This document shows, piece by piece, positions 24,691-32,211 of a DNA stretch of 40,072 nucleotides. Where the stretch lies: the NCBI RefSeq assembly GCF_000686665.1, contig NZ_JMLH01000026.1:1-40072 (forward strand), given 5' to 3'. Position 1 is the stretch's first letter. Each line of letters opens with the position of its first letter. The notes below the pieces were generated by a model, which worked only from the letters and a program-made list of their open reading frames with translations, ran no database searches and was not told the DNA's origin. Source of the DNA: Thomasclavelia saccharogumia DSM 17460 (GTDB taxonomy: Bacteria; Bacillota_I; Bacilli_A; Erysipelotrichales; Coprobacillaceae). The translations under genes were made by a program, and so were the position numbers.

Positions 24691-24727
24691 AAATATTTAT
24701 TGACTTTTTTCTTTGAAAAACAGTACA

Positions 24728-24740
24728 CATACTAAGTATG
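24728..24740. other. Orphan palindrome and promoter-like stretch without a gene
   Basis: CATACT-A-AGTATG is a perfect short inverted repeat, preceded by TTGACT and TTGAAA and followed by a GGAG ribosome-like site near 24761, but no reading frame follows. It looks like the control region of a lost HxlR-controlled gene. The rest of 24691-24880 is AT-rich and empty. Confidence 0.35.
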
Positions 24741-24882
24741 CTTATAAATATACTTTTTGGAGAAATTTAGGAAATAAAAAATTTATTTATAACTATTTTA
24801 TAATAAATGAAAGTGACTTATATAGAGATAGATACAAAGGAATGGTACTAAAATATTGAACTTGCATATTTGGTAATAAAGA

Positions 24883-24919
24883 TGTAACTATTGACATTAC
24901 AATAAAGTGATTTTATAAT
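24883..24919 (+). promoter_or_regulatory. Rrf2 promoter with embedded TGTAA-N9-TTACA operator
   Basis: TTGACA (24891-24896), 17 bp, TATAAT (24914-24919) is a perfect consensus promoter. Its -35 lies inside TGTAA-N9-TTACA (24883-24901). The same 19-bp sequence recurs before the SnoaL operon at 25475, so this is the probable autoregulatory Rrf2 site. Confidence 0.75.
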
Positions 24920-24944
24920 TATAATGAGAAAGCGAGGATTAATT

Positions 24945-25391
24945 ATGCAAATTTCAAGTCGTTTTACAATTGCAGTTCATATATTTGCTTGTATTGATAC
25001 TTTTAAAAATGATTTTAAAATAACAAGTGATTTTTTAGCGTCAAGTGTGAATGTTAACCCTGTTATCATTCGTAAAATACTATCGCAGTTAAAATCAGCT
25101 GATCTAGTAACAGTTCAGCGCGGTAGTGGTGGAGCAACGATCACAAAAGAACTTGATGAAATTAGTTTTCTTGACATCTACCATGCTGTAGATTGTATTG
25201 AAAAAGGAGAATTGTTCCACTTCCATGAAAATCCAAATAGTAATTGCCCTGTTGGAAGAAATATTCATAATGTTCTGGATAGTAAACTAGAACAAGTACA
25301 AAGTGCTCTGGAAAATGAACTAAAACAGATTACATTAGCAGACGTAATGAAAGATACCCAGTACTATATTGCAAAAGAGAATAAAGAATAA
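24945..25391 (+). CDS. Rrf2-family transcriptional regulator (YwnA-like)
   Basis: The 148-residue winged helix protein opens with MQISSRFTIAVHIFACIDTF and has the DNA-contacting helix region LASSVNVNPVIIRKILSQLK and the wing VTVQRGSGGATITKELDEIS, all standard for Rrf2. The three-cysteine Fe-S cluster loop of IscR/NsrR is not present. Only Cys in AVDCIEKGE and NSNCPVGRN are near it, so cluster binding is doubtful and a thiol switch is possible, as in YwnA/CymR-like members. The ATG at 24945 follows GCGAGGATTAATT. It is monocistronic, with a consensus promoter and a large terminator. The operator repeats indicate that it controls itself and the next operon. Confidence 0.9.
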   Translation: MQISSRFTIAVHIFACIDTFKNDFKITSDFLASSVNVNPVIIRKILSQLKSADLVTVQRGSGGATITKELDEISFLDIYHAVDCIEKGELFHFHENPNSNCPVGRNIHNVLDSKLEQVQSALENELKQITLADVMKDTQYYIAKENKE

Positions 25392-25396
25392 TTTAT

Positions 25397-25460
25397 AACA
25401 CTCTATATGAAACAGATTTCTTGTAAGAGATTTGCTTAATACATATAGAGTGTTTTTTAT
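25397..25460 (+). terminator. Terminator after the Rrf2 gene
   Basis: AACACTCTATATG (25397-25409) pairs with CATATAGAGTGTT (25442-25454) over 13 bp with a structured loop, followed by a T-run. It separates the regulator from the operon it controls. Confidence 0.8.
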
Positions 25461-25474
25461 GCAAAAAAATTAGT

Positions 25475-25537
25475 TGTAACTATTGACATTACATCAAATT
25501 AGAGTTATGCTTTAGTTGTAATAAAGAAAGTTACAAC
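25475..25537 (+). promoter_or_regulatory. SirTM-operon promoter with two Rrf2-type operators
   Basis: TTGACA (25483-25488), 17 bp and TATGCT (25506-25511) form the promoter. TGTAA-N9-TTACA occurs at 25475-25493 over the -35, identical to the Rrf2 promoter copy, and again at 25517-25535 within GTTGTAA-N9-TTACAAC, just past the -10 near the start point. Two operators straddling a promoter is a typical repressor layout. Confidence 0.75.
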
Positions 25538-25603
25538 AAAGAAATCAATATTATGACAATATTTTCAAAACTGTTCAATAAAAATTTAAAGGAGGAAACA
25601 AAA

Positions 25604-26377
25604 ATGACACAGATTGAAAAAGCATTAGAACTTATTAACACATTTGCAACAGGAGACACAAAAAAGGCTGAATCACTTTTAGCTGAGGGATATATTCAGC
25701 ATAATCTTGCCTATGGTACAGGTCGTGATGCCTTTGTAGGAAGTGTTGCTTATCTAGCATCTGCCCCAATAAAAACAACAGTAAAAAATATTCGCGCATT
25801 TGAAGATGGTGACAAAGTATTTCTTCATAATGTTTACAACTTTGCTGGTGCTGGTGAACAAGTTGCGTTTGACATTTTTCGTTTTGACAACGAGGGGAAA
25901 ATTGCAGAACATTGGGATAATCTTGCCACAAAAGCAAAACCTAATCCATCTGGACGTACACAGATTGACAATGTATCAGAAGTTATTGATTTAGATAAAA
26001 CAGAAGAAAATCGCCAGATTGTCAAGAATTTCTTGTTTGATGTGATGCAGGGAAACAATGCACAAAAAACACCAGAATATTTTGAGGGTGATATTTATAT
26101 TCAGCATAACACAAGTATTGCTGACGGTTTATCAGGACTTGGTGCAGCATTAGAAGCATTGGCTAAAGAAAATATTCAAATGATTTATACAACAGTTCAT
26201 CAAGTGTTAGCACAAGGAAATTATGTGTTAGCTGTCAGCGAAGGAACATTTGGCGGTGTGCCAACAAGCTACTATGATTTATGGCGAGTAGAAAACGGCA
26301 AGATTGCGGAACATTGGGACGTTATGGAAACCATTGCGGACAAATCAATTTGGCAGAATACAAATGGCAAATTTTAA
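25604..26377 (+). CDS. Tandem SnoaL/NTF2-like protein
   Basis: The 257 residues consist of two copies of an NTF2-fold SnoaL-like domain, about residues 3-120 and 130-250. Each copy has a LxxYIQHN strand (GYIQHNLAYG, IYIQHNTSIA) and ends with IAEHWDN / IAEHWDV. SnoaL-like domains bind small hydrophobic ligands and in some cases act as cyclases or isomerases, but this stress-associated branch has no proven reaction. The ATG at 25604 has AAAGGAGGAAACAAA before it. The open frame from 25553 is rejected. It is the first gene of the Rrf2-controlled operon. The stem-loop after it (26385-26412) lacks a T-tract and probably tunes mRNA levels. Confidence 0.82.
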   Translation: MTQIEKALELINTFATGDTKKAESLLAEGYIQHNLAYGTGRDAFVGSVAYLASAPIKTTVKNIRAFEDGDKVFLHNVYNFAGAGEQVAFDIFRFDNEGKIAEHWDNLATKAKPNPSGRTQIDNVSEVIDLDKTEENRQIVKNFLFDVMQGNNAQKTPEYFEGDIYIQHNTSIADGLSGLGAALEALAKENIQMIYTTVHQVLAQGNYVLAVSEGTFGGVPTSYYDLWRVENGKIAEHWDVMETIADKSIWQNTNGKF

Positions 26378-26384
26378 GGAACGC

Positions 26385-26412
26385 AAGCAGAGTTAGTAAA
26401 ATAGCTCTGCTT
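26385..26412 (+). other. Intercistronic stem-loop
   Basis: AAGCAGAG and CTCTGCTT form an 8-bp perfect stem with a 12-base loop, and no T-tract follows. It sits between the SnoaL-like and flavin/ferredoxin genes and may limit downstream expression or protect the upstream mRNA. Confidence 0.6.
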
Positions 26413-26432
26413 ATTAACAATGGAGGATAAAA

Positions 26433-27056
26433 ATGGACACACGCAGTTATTTAGAGTATCTGACAAATCAAATACATACAGTTATCATGGCGACAATAGA
26501 CAATTTGGGAAATCCCTTTACTTGTGCGATTGATATTATGGATTTTGACGAACAAGGTTTATATTTTCTGACTGCAAAAGGAAAAAAATTATATGAGCGA
26601 TTAAAACAGAATAACACAATATCCATAACAGGCTTACAAGGCGATAACACTCTTTCTAGTAGAACAATTACGATATATGGAAAAGTAAAAGAAATTGGTT
26701 TGCTTCGTTTATCAACACTTTTTGAAAAAAATCCATATATGTATAAAATATATCCGACAAAAGAAGGTCGCAAAGCTTTAACAGTTTTTCAAATATATCA
26801 AGGAAACGGTGAATTTTTTGATTTAAGTGTACATCCAATTTTCAGAGAAAGATTTTCTTTTGGAAATTGCGTATTGGAAAGAGGAGGTATGTTTTGCATC
26901 AGTGATAACTGTATCAATTGTGATAAGTGCATTTCTGTCTGTCCTCAAAAATGTATCGTCTATGAAAATAACCAGACGACTATTTTACAGGAACATTGTC
27001 TGCATTGTGGAAACTGCTACAACATTTGTCCTGTAAAAGCTGTTGAAAAGGAGTGA
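26433..27056 (+). CDS. Pyridoxamine 5'-phosphate oxidase-like flavoprotein fused to a 2[4Fe-4S] ferredoxin
   Basis: The 207-residue protein has an FMN-binding split barrel of the PNPOx-like type in residues 1-145 (VIMATIDNLGNPFTCAIDIM, FLTAKGKKLYERLKQNN, SRTITIYGKVKEIG). A ferredoxin domain follows in 150-200 with two CxxCxxCxxxCP sets: Cys160/163/166/170 and Cys189/192/195/199. The arrangement implies electron transfer between iron-sulphur clusters and flavin, perhaps reducing a small molecule or an oxidised protein. It is cytosolic. The ATG follows GGAGGATAAAA. Its stop is 7 bp before the macrodomain start. In this operon it takes the place where other SirTM operons have a flavin oxidoreductase. 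Confidence 0.88.
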   Translation: MDTRSYLEYLTNQIHTVIMATIDNLGNPFTCAIDIMDFDEQGLYFLTAKGKKLYERLKQNNTISITGLQGDNTLSSRTITIYGKVKEIGLLRLSTLFEKNPYMYKIYPTKEGRKALTVFQIYQGNGEFFDLSVHPIFRERFSFGNCVLERGGMFCISDNCINCDKCISVCPQKCIVYENNQTTILQEHCLHCGNCYNICPVKAVEKE

Positions 27057-27063
27057 TAAAGAT

Positions 27064-27837
27064 ATGACACAGGAAGAAAGATTAGATTATTTGATACATT
27101 ATTTGTTAAACGAAAATGAGCAGTATCAAGGATTTAACATTTTGAGCAATGAAACAGATAAGAAAAGGCTGCTGCGTTCGCTAATGAATGTTCGTCCACC
27201 AAAAAAAATTCCCCAGAATTTTTTAAATATCCAAGATCTATATTTACAAGAAGAACTAAAAAAACAAAAAATAATTTCTATAGAAGAATTAGTTTCAGTG
27301 CAAAAAGGACTATATTTATGGCAGGGTGATATCACAAAACTGAAAGCAGATGCCATTGTAAACGCTGGAAATAGCGCATTATTAGGCTGTTTTATTCCTT
27401 GCCATGGATGTATTGATAATGCGATACATTCTTATGCAGGTGTTCAGCTGCGTTTGGAATGTCAGCATATCATGGAAAAACAAGGAATGCCAGAACCGAC
27501 AGGAAAGGCGAAAATCACAAAAGGCTATAATCTTCCTGCAAAATATGTATTGCATACAGTCGGACCGATCATACGAGGAAAATTAACGGAAAAAGATTGT
27601 GAATTATTGGCATCTTGTTATCGCTCTTGTTTGGAATTAGCTGATGCGTATCGATTAAAGTCGATTGCATTTTGCTGCATATCAACAGGAGAATTTCACT
27701 TTCCTAATGATATGGCAGGGTATATTGCAGTCAATACAGTAAAAGATTATTTAAAACAAACGAATTCAAAAATCGAGGTGATATTCAATGTTTTCAAAGA
27801 AGAAGATTATCAGATCTATAAGCGATTATTGGGATAA
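27064..27837 (+). CDS. Zinc-dependent macrodomain protein-ADP-ribose hydrolase
   Basis: The 257-residue protein has a leading helical extension and a macrodomain in about residues 85-250. ADP-ribose-binding motifs are GDITKLKADAIVNAGNSALL and the late CCISTGEFHFPNDMAG phosphate loop. The PCHGCIDNAIH segment (Cys113, His114, Cys116) matches the zinc-binding loop of the SirTM-linked Zn-Macro subclass, which removes mono-ADP-ribose from protein targets. It is cytosolic. ATG 27064 follows AAAGGAG, with the spacing a little long. The gene overlaps the SirTM gene by 50 bp, so the writer and eraser of the modification are made together. Confidence 0.92.
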   Translation: MTQEERLDYLIHYLLNENEQYQGFNILSNETDKKRLLRSLMNVRPPKKIPQNFLNIQDLYLQEELKKQKIISIEELVSVQKGLYLWQGDITKLKADAIVNAGNSALLGCFIPCHGCIDNAIHSYAGVQLRLECQHIMEKQGMPEPTGKAKITKGYNLPAKYVLHTVGPIIRGKLTEKDCELLASCYRSCLELADAYRLKSIAFCCISTGEFHFPNDMAGYIAVNTVKDYLKQTNSKIEVIFNVFKEEDYQIYKRLLG

Positions 27838-28663
27838 CATCAAAAATCTTAAAAAAGTAATAAATAATGCCGATGCAATTGTTATAGGCGCTGGAGCAGG
27901 ACTTTCTACTTCAGCCGGATTAGAATATGGTGGAAAAAGATTTTTTGATAATTTTTCAGATTTTGTGGATAAATATGGTTTACAGGATATGTATTCAGCG
28001 GGTTTTTATCCGTTTGAAACATTAGAGGAATATTGGGCATATTGGAGTCGCCACATTATGCTAAATCGCTATCAGACAGATATTGGTAAACCTTATATAG
28101 ATTTATTGTCCTTAGTAAAAGATAAAGATTATTTTATTGTGACAACGAATGTCGATCATTGTTTTCAAAGAACAGGATTTGATAAACAGCGCCTGTTTTA
28201 TACCCAAGGGGATTATGGGCTTTGGCAGTGCTCTAAAGCCTGTCATCAAGAAACTTATGATAACGAAAAACAAGTCAAGGAAATGGCTGTAAAGCAAAAA
28301 AATATGAATGTACCAGCTGATTTAATCCCCTATTGTCCTCATTGTGGAGCACCTATGACAATGAATTTACGTATTGATGACAAATTTGTTCAAGATGAGG
28401 GATGGTATTTGGCTTCAAATAGATATCATGATTTTTTAAAACGACATGAAGATCTTCATATTTTATTTTTAGAATTAGGTGTTGGAAATAATACGCCAGT
28501 AATTATAAAATATCCTTTTTGGAAGATGACAGCCAAAAATAAACATGCTGTATATGGATGTATCAATTATCAGGATGCTTCTTGCCCGATTCAAATTGAA
28601 AAACAGTCTATTTGTATTCAAGAAGATATTGGAAAGGTCATTCATGATTTGTTATCAGTATGA
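27788..28663 (+). CDS. Class M sirtuin, SirTM protein ADP-ribosyltransferase
   Basis: The 291-residue Sir2-fold enzyme is of the macrodomain-linked class M. The NAD-binding GAGAGLSTSAG is at residues 34-44, with TTNVDHCF at 119-126 (Asn121). At 140 a Gln stands in place of the catalytic His of deacetylase sirtuins, in FYTQGDYG. The Asn/Gln spacing of 19 agrees with the Asn118/Gln137 pair I recall from Streptococcus pyogenes SirTM. Zinc Cys4 is Cys148, Cys152, Cys183 and Cys186. The family mono-ADP-ribosylates a lipoylated carrier GcvH-L, but neither GcvH-L nor the lipoate ligase is in this operon, so the target here is open. ATG follows GAGGTGATATTC. Last gene of the Rrf2 operon. Confidence 0.92.
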   Translation: MFSKKKIIRSISDYWDNIKNLKKVINNADAIVIGAGAGLSTSAGLEYGGKRFFDNFSDFVDKYGLQDMYSAGFYPFETLEEYWAYWSRHIMLNRYQTDIGKPYIDLLSLVKDKDYFIVTTNVDHCFQRTGFDKQRLFYTQGDYGLWQCSKACHQETYDNEKQVKEMAVKQKNMNVPADLIPYCPHCGAPMTMNLRIDDKFVQDEGWYLASNRYHDFLKRHEDLHILFLELGVGNNTPVIIKYPFWKMTAKNKHAVYGCINYQDASCPIQIEKQSICIQEDIGKVIHDLLSV

Positions 28664-28829
28664 TAAATGATCACGGTTAAGACATTTATAGCAGAATTAA
28701 TAGATATTGGATTATTTTCACAATCAAGACAAACGAAGTAATCTGGTGGTTAAAGGCAGTGCGTTATAACATTGATGTTTACTAAAAATGTACGGAAATA
28801 AAAACATTAGATAAAATAACAACAAAATA

Positions 28830-28858
28830 TTGACACTAATAAAAAATAGTTATATGAT
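28830..28858 (+). promoter_or_regulatory. Promoter of the trp operon
   Basis: TTGACA (28830-28835), 17 bp, TATGAT (28853-28858), giving a start near 28865, right where the T-box leader begins. The 28664-28829 gap before it holds no gene I can support; short frames such as one from ATG 28668 are too small to credit. Confidence 0.75.
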
Positions 28859-28864
28859 TTCTAT

Positions 28865-29137
28865 AAAGAAACCGATGAAGTGGAGATAAAAATAGATCGT
28901 GCACTTACAGAGAGCTTGGATGGTGGAAACAAGCAGAACGCAGCCTATTAAATGGACCACGGAGGGCAAAGTGAAAAGCATTAGCTTAGTATTCTTTGAC
29001 GTAAGACTTACGTAAGTAGTCATAGATGTGATAGCATCTACTAAGGGCACGAGTGTATCGTGAAACAAGGTGGCACCGCGGAATATTATATTATCCGTCC
29101 TTGACAGAATTATTTTCTGTCGGGACGGTTTTTTATT
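28865..29137 (+). ncRNA. Tryptophan T-box riboswitch
   Basis: The leader has the T-box architecture: a long stem I, a specifier region with UGG (28953-28955) followed by A, and the T-box core AAGGTGGCACCGCGG (from 29068). A terminator follows, with stem CCGTCC...GGACGG (29095-29128) and a T-run. UGG is the tryptophan codon. The T-box UGGC pairs with an NCCA end having discriminator G, which fits bacterial tRNA-Trp. Uncharged tRNA-Trp would stabilise the antiterminator and turn on the operon. Confidence 0.92.
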
Positions 29138-29159
29138 TAAAAAGAAGGAGGAAAAAGCG

Positions 29160-30626
29160 ATGTATTATCCAACATTAGATCAGGTAAAAGAAATAATAAA
29201 AAATAACGAATATGATTTAGTTCCTATTAGTAAAGAAATTTATGGTGATAGTATTACACCGATTGAAGTTATGCGAATTTTAAAAAATTATAGCAAACAC
29301 TGTTATATGTTAGAAAGTGTGGATGATACAAAACGCTGGGGTCGCTATACTTTTATGGGATATAAGCCAAAAAGCGAAATAACTTGTTTAAATAATGTTA
29401 TGAATGTTGATGGTAAAGAGTTTAAAGTTGATCATCCTGGAATATATATAAAAGAATTATTAAAACGTTATCGGAGCCCTAAAATTGCTGGTTTACCAAC
29501 TTTTACTGGTGGTTTAGTAGGTTACTTTGCTTATGATTATTTTAAATATAGTGAACCAGTATTGAATTTAAAAAGTGATGATAAAGAGGGGTTTAATGAT
29601 GTTGATTTAATGTTATTTGATCAGGTTATTTGTTTTGATAATTATAAACAGAAGATTATTTTGATTGCAAATGCCAAGGTCAAAGATCTTGATGACAGTT
29701 ATCAAAAAGCAACTGCTAAGCTCGATAAATTACATGAATTGATTATCAAAGGACTAAAGGCAAGAATTGAGCCGTTAAAATTAAAGGGTGAATTTAATCC
29801 TTTATTTAGTCAAGATGAGTATTGCTCGATGGTGAATAAAGCTAAGAAATATATTAAAGAAGGAGATATTTTTCAAATTGTTTTATCAAATCATTTAGAA
29901 GCTAAGGCTTCTGGTAGTTTATTTGACACATATCGAGTTTTAAGAACCACAAACCCTTCACCTTATATGTTTTATTTTTCTAGTGATAATCAAGAAATTG
30001 CCGGAGCTTCACCAGAAACTTTAGTAAAGCTTGAAGATCAAACTCTATATACTTATCCTTTAGCAGGAACCCGACCAAGAGGTAAAGATGAACGTGAAGA
30101 TAAACAGTTTGAAGAAATTTTATTGACAGATCAAAAAGAGCTGGCTGAACATAATATGTTAGTAGATCTAGGAAGAAATGATATTGGTAAAATTGCTAAG
30201 TTTGGCAGTGTTACAGTAGAAAAATACTTGGAAATCTTGAGATTTTCACATGTTATGCACATTGGTTCGACAGTATCGGGAACGATTTTAGATAATTTAG
30301 AAGCTGTTGATGCTATTGATGCTTTACTTCCAGCTGGAACATTATCAGGGGCACCCAAGATTCGGGCTTGTCAAATCATTAATGAATTAGAAAATGATCG
30401 TCGTGGTATTTATGGTGGTGCGGTTGGATATATTGATTTTACGGGAAATTTAGATACTTGTATTGCTATTCGTTTGGCATATAAAAAGAATGATAAAGTT
30501 CATGTTCGCAGTGGGGCAGGAATTGTTTATGATAGTATACCGGAGAATGAGTATCAAGAATGCTTAAATAAAGCTAAAGCTGTTGTTAAGGCATTAGAGA
30601 TAGCTAATGGAGGAATAGAACAATGA
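29160..30626 (+). CDS. trpE: Anthranilate synthase component I
   Basis: TrpE turns chorismate and ammonia into anthranilate, the first step of tryptophan synthesis, with TrpG supplying ammonia. The 488 residues have the N-terminal anthranilate synthase domain, with a segment (YMLESVDDTKRWGRYTFMGY) in the area of the tryptophan-feedback pocket, and the chorismate-binding domain with SPYMFYF, GASPETLVKL, YPLAGTRPRG and LPAGTLSGAPKIRA. The start is ATG 29160 with GAAGGAGGAAAAA. A longer frame from 29070 runs through the T-box and terminator and is rejected. It overlaps trpG by 4 bp (ATGA). Confidence 0.96.
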   Translation: MYYPTLDQVKEIIKNNEYDLVPISKEIYGDSITPIEVMRILKNYSKHCYMLESVDDTKRWGRYTFMGYKPKSEITCLNNVMNVDGKEFKVDHPGIYIKELLKRYRSPKIAGLPTFTGGLVGYFAYDYFKYSEPVLNLKSDDKEGFNDVDLMLFDQVICFDNYKQKIILIANAKVKDLDDSYQKATAKLDKLHELIIKGLKARIEPLKLKGEFNPLFSQDEYCSMVNKAKKYIKEGDIFQIVLSNHLEAKASGSLFDTYRVLRTTNPSPYMFYFSSDNQEIAGASPETLVKLEDQTLYTYPLAGTRPRGKDEREDKQFEEILLTDQKELAEHNMLVDLGRNDIGKIAKFGSVTVEKYLEILRFSHVMHIGSTVSGTILDNLEAVDAIDALLPAGTLSGAPKIRACQIINELENDRRGIYGGAVGYIDFTGNLDTCIAIRLAYKKNDKVHVRSGAGIVYDSIPENEYQECLNKAKAVVKALEIANGGIEQ

Positions 30627-31198
30627 TATTATTAATTGATAATTATGATAGTTTTGCATATAACTTATATCAGCTGATTGGATCGATTGATAAAAAAATC
30701 AAGGTGATTCGTAATGATGAGATGACAGTTGATCAAATTGAAAAATTAAATCCTGATGTAATTATTATTTCTCCAGGACCAGGAAAACCTAGTGAAGCCG
30801 GTAATATTGAAGAAGTTATTAAATATTTTTATGATAAAAAACCAATTTTAGGCGTATGTTTAGGCCATCAGGCTATTTGTGAAGCATTTGGCAGTACAAT
30901 TACCTATGCTAAAGAATTGATGCATGGTAAGAGCTCGATAATTGAAATAACAGATGATAAGATTTTTAAAGGTGTTGAAAAAAAGACAAAAGTTGCAAGA
31001 TATCATTCTTTAGCGGTAAAAAAAGATACTTTGGCTAAAGAATTAAAAATTATTGCATTAAGTGATGATGATGAAGTTATGGCTGTTAAACATCAGGATT
31101 ATCCAGTTTATGGGTTACAGTTTCATCCGGAATCGATTTTAACTAGTCAAGGAAAATTAATGATCAAAAATTTTTTGGAGGTAAATGAAAATGATTAA
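30623..31198 (+). CDS. trpG: Anthranilate synthase component II, glutamine amidotransferase
   Basis: TrpG hydrolyses glutamine and channels ammonia to TrpE. The 191 residues have the class I amidotransferase nucleophile Cys79 in [10 protein letters not shown] and the His/Glu pair in LQFHPESIL, plus the opening [16 protein letters not shown]. It could also serve folate synthesis as PabA, since the two functions are often shared. It overlaps trpE by 4 bp and trpD by 8 bp. Confidence 0.95.
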   Translation: MILLIDNYDSFAYNLYQLIGSIDKKIKVIRNDEMTVDQIEKLNPDVIIISPGPGKPSEAGNIEEVIKYFYDKKPILGVCLGHQAICEAFGSTITYAKELMHGKSSIIEITDDKIFKGVEKKTKVARYHSLAVKKDTLAKELKIIALSDDDEVMAVKHQDYPVYGLQFHPESILTSQGKLMIKNFLEVNEND

Positions 31199-32198
31199 AG
31201 AAGCGATTATTAAATTATCAAAAAAAATTGATTTAACTAAAGAAGAAGCATATGAATGTATGAATGAAATCATGAATGGTGAAGCCAGTGATATTCAAAT
31301 GAGCAGTTATTTAACAGCTTTAAGTTTAAAAGGCGAAACGATTGATGAAATCACAGGAAGTGCTGCAGGAATGCGGGAGCACTGTATAAAATTATTAAAT
31401 GATGAAGATGTTTTAGAAATCGTTGGAACTGGTGGTGATGGTTCTAATTCATTTAATATTTCAACGACATCATCGATCGTAATTGCAGCAAGTGGAGTGA
31501 AAGTAGCTAAGCATGGTAATCGGGCGGCCAGTTCTAAATGTGGAGCGGCTGATGTTTTAGAAAAATTAGGAGTAAAAATTGATGTATCACCTGAAAAAAG
31601 TGCTACAATATTGAACAAGATTAATATCTGCTTCTTATTTGCTCAAAATTATCATATTGCAATGAAATATGTAGCTCCAGTAAGGCGCGAGTTAGGAATC
31701 AGGACCGTATTCAATATTTTAGGACCTTTAACTAATCCGGCCGGAGCTAGTAAACAGGTAATGGGAGTATATGATGAGACATTAGTCGAACCATTGGCTA
31801 AAGTTTTAAGTAATTTAGGTGTCAAAAGAGCCATGGTAGTATATGGACAAGATTGTTTAGATGAAATTTCTCTTTCTGCTCCAACTAGTGTTTGTGAAGT
31901 AAAAGATGGTAAATATGCTCGCTATGTAATTACTCCAGAACAATTTGGGTTTAAACGTTGTGTCAAAGGAGATCTAGTTGGCGGTGATCCTGAATATAAT
32001 GCTAAGATCACTCGTGAGATTTTAAGCGGTAAAAAAGGTCCTCAGCGTGATGCGGTATTATTAAATGCTGGGGCAGCGATTTATATTGCAGGTCGTAGTG
32101 AAACGATGCAAGAAGGAATTGAATTAGCAGCTAAATTGATTGATGAAGGGAAAGCTTTAGCTAAACTTGAACAGTTCATTGAAGAAACTAATAGATAA
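31191..32198 (+). CDS. trpD: Anthranilate phosphoribosyltransferase
   Basis: TrpD adds phosphoribosyl from PRPP to anthranilate. The 335 residues have [38 protein letters not shown], and the conserved region [20 protein letters not shown] followed by LGPLTNPA. Two ATGs six bases apart compete: 31185 is only three bases from GGAGG, while 31191 is nine bases away, so 31191 is preferred. It overlaps trpG by 8 bp. Its fold is shared with the pyrimidine phosphorylase at the start of the window, but the motifs here are clearly TrpD. Confidence 0.95.
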   Translation: MIKEAIIKLSKKIDLTKEEAYECMNEIMNGEASDIQMSSYLTALSLKGETIDEITGSAAGMREHCIKLLNDEDVLEIVGTGGDGSNSFNISTTSSIVIAASGVKVAKHGNRAASSKCGAADVLEKLGVKIDVSPEKSATILNKINICFLFAQNYHIAMKYVAPVRRELGIRTVFNILGPLTNPAGASKQVMGVYDETLVEPLAKVLSNLGVKRAMVVYGQDCLDEISLSAPTSVCEVKDGKYARYVITPEQFGFKRCVKGDLVGGDPEYNAKITREILSGKKGPQRDAVLLNAGAAIYIAGRSETMQEGIELAAKLIDEGKALAKLEQFIEETNR

Positions 32199-32211
32199 AG
32201 GGGTTATGAAA

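Noticed and set aside
25635-26058. Overlapping frames on both strands inside the SnoaL-like gene
   Set aside because: The plus frame with duplicated YIQHN/IAEHWD motifs is clearly the coding one.
29070-29159. Longer N-terminus for TrpE
   Set aside because: It would translate the T-box core and terminator; ATG 29160 has a strong ribosome site.
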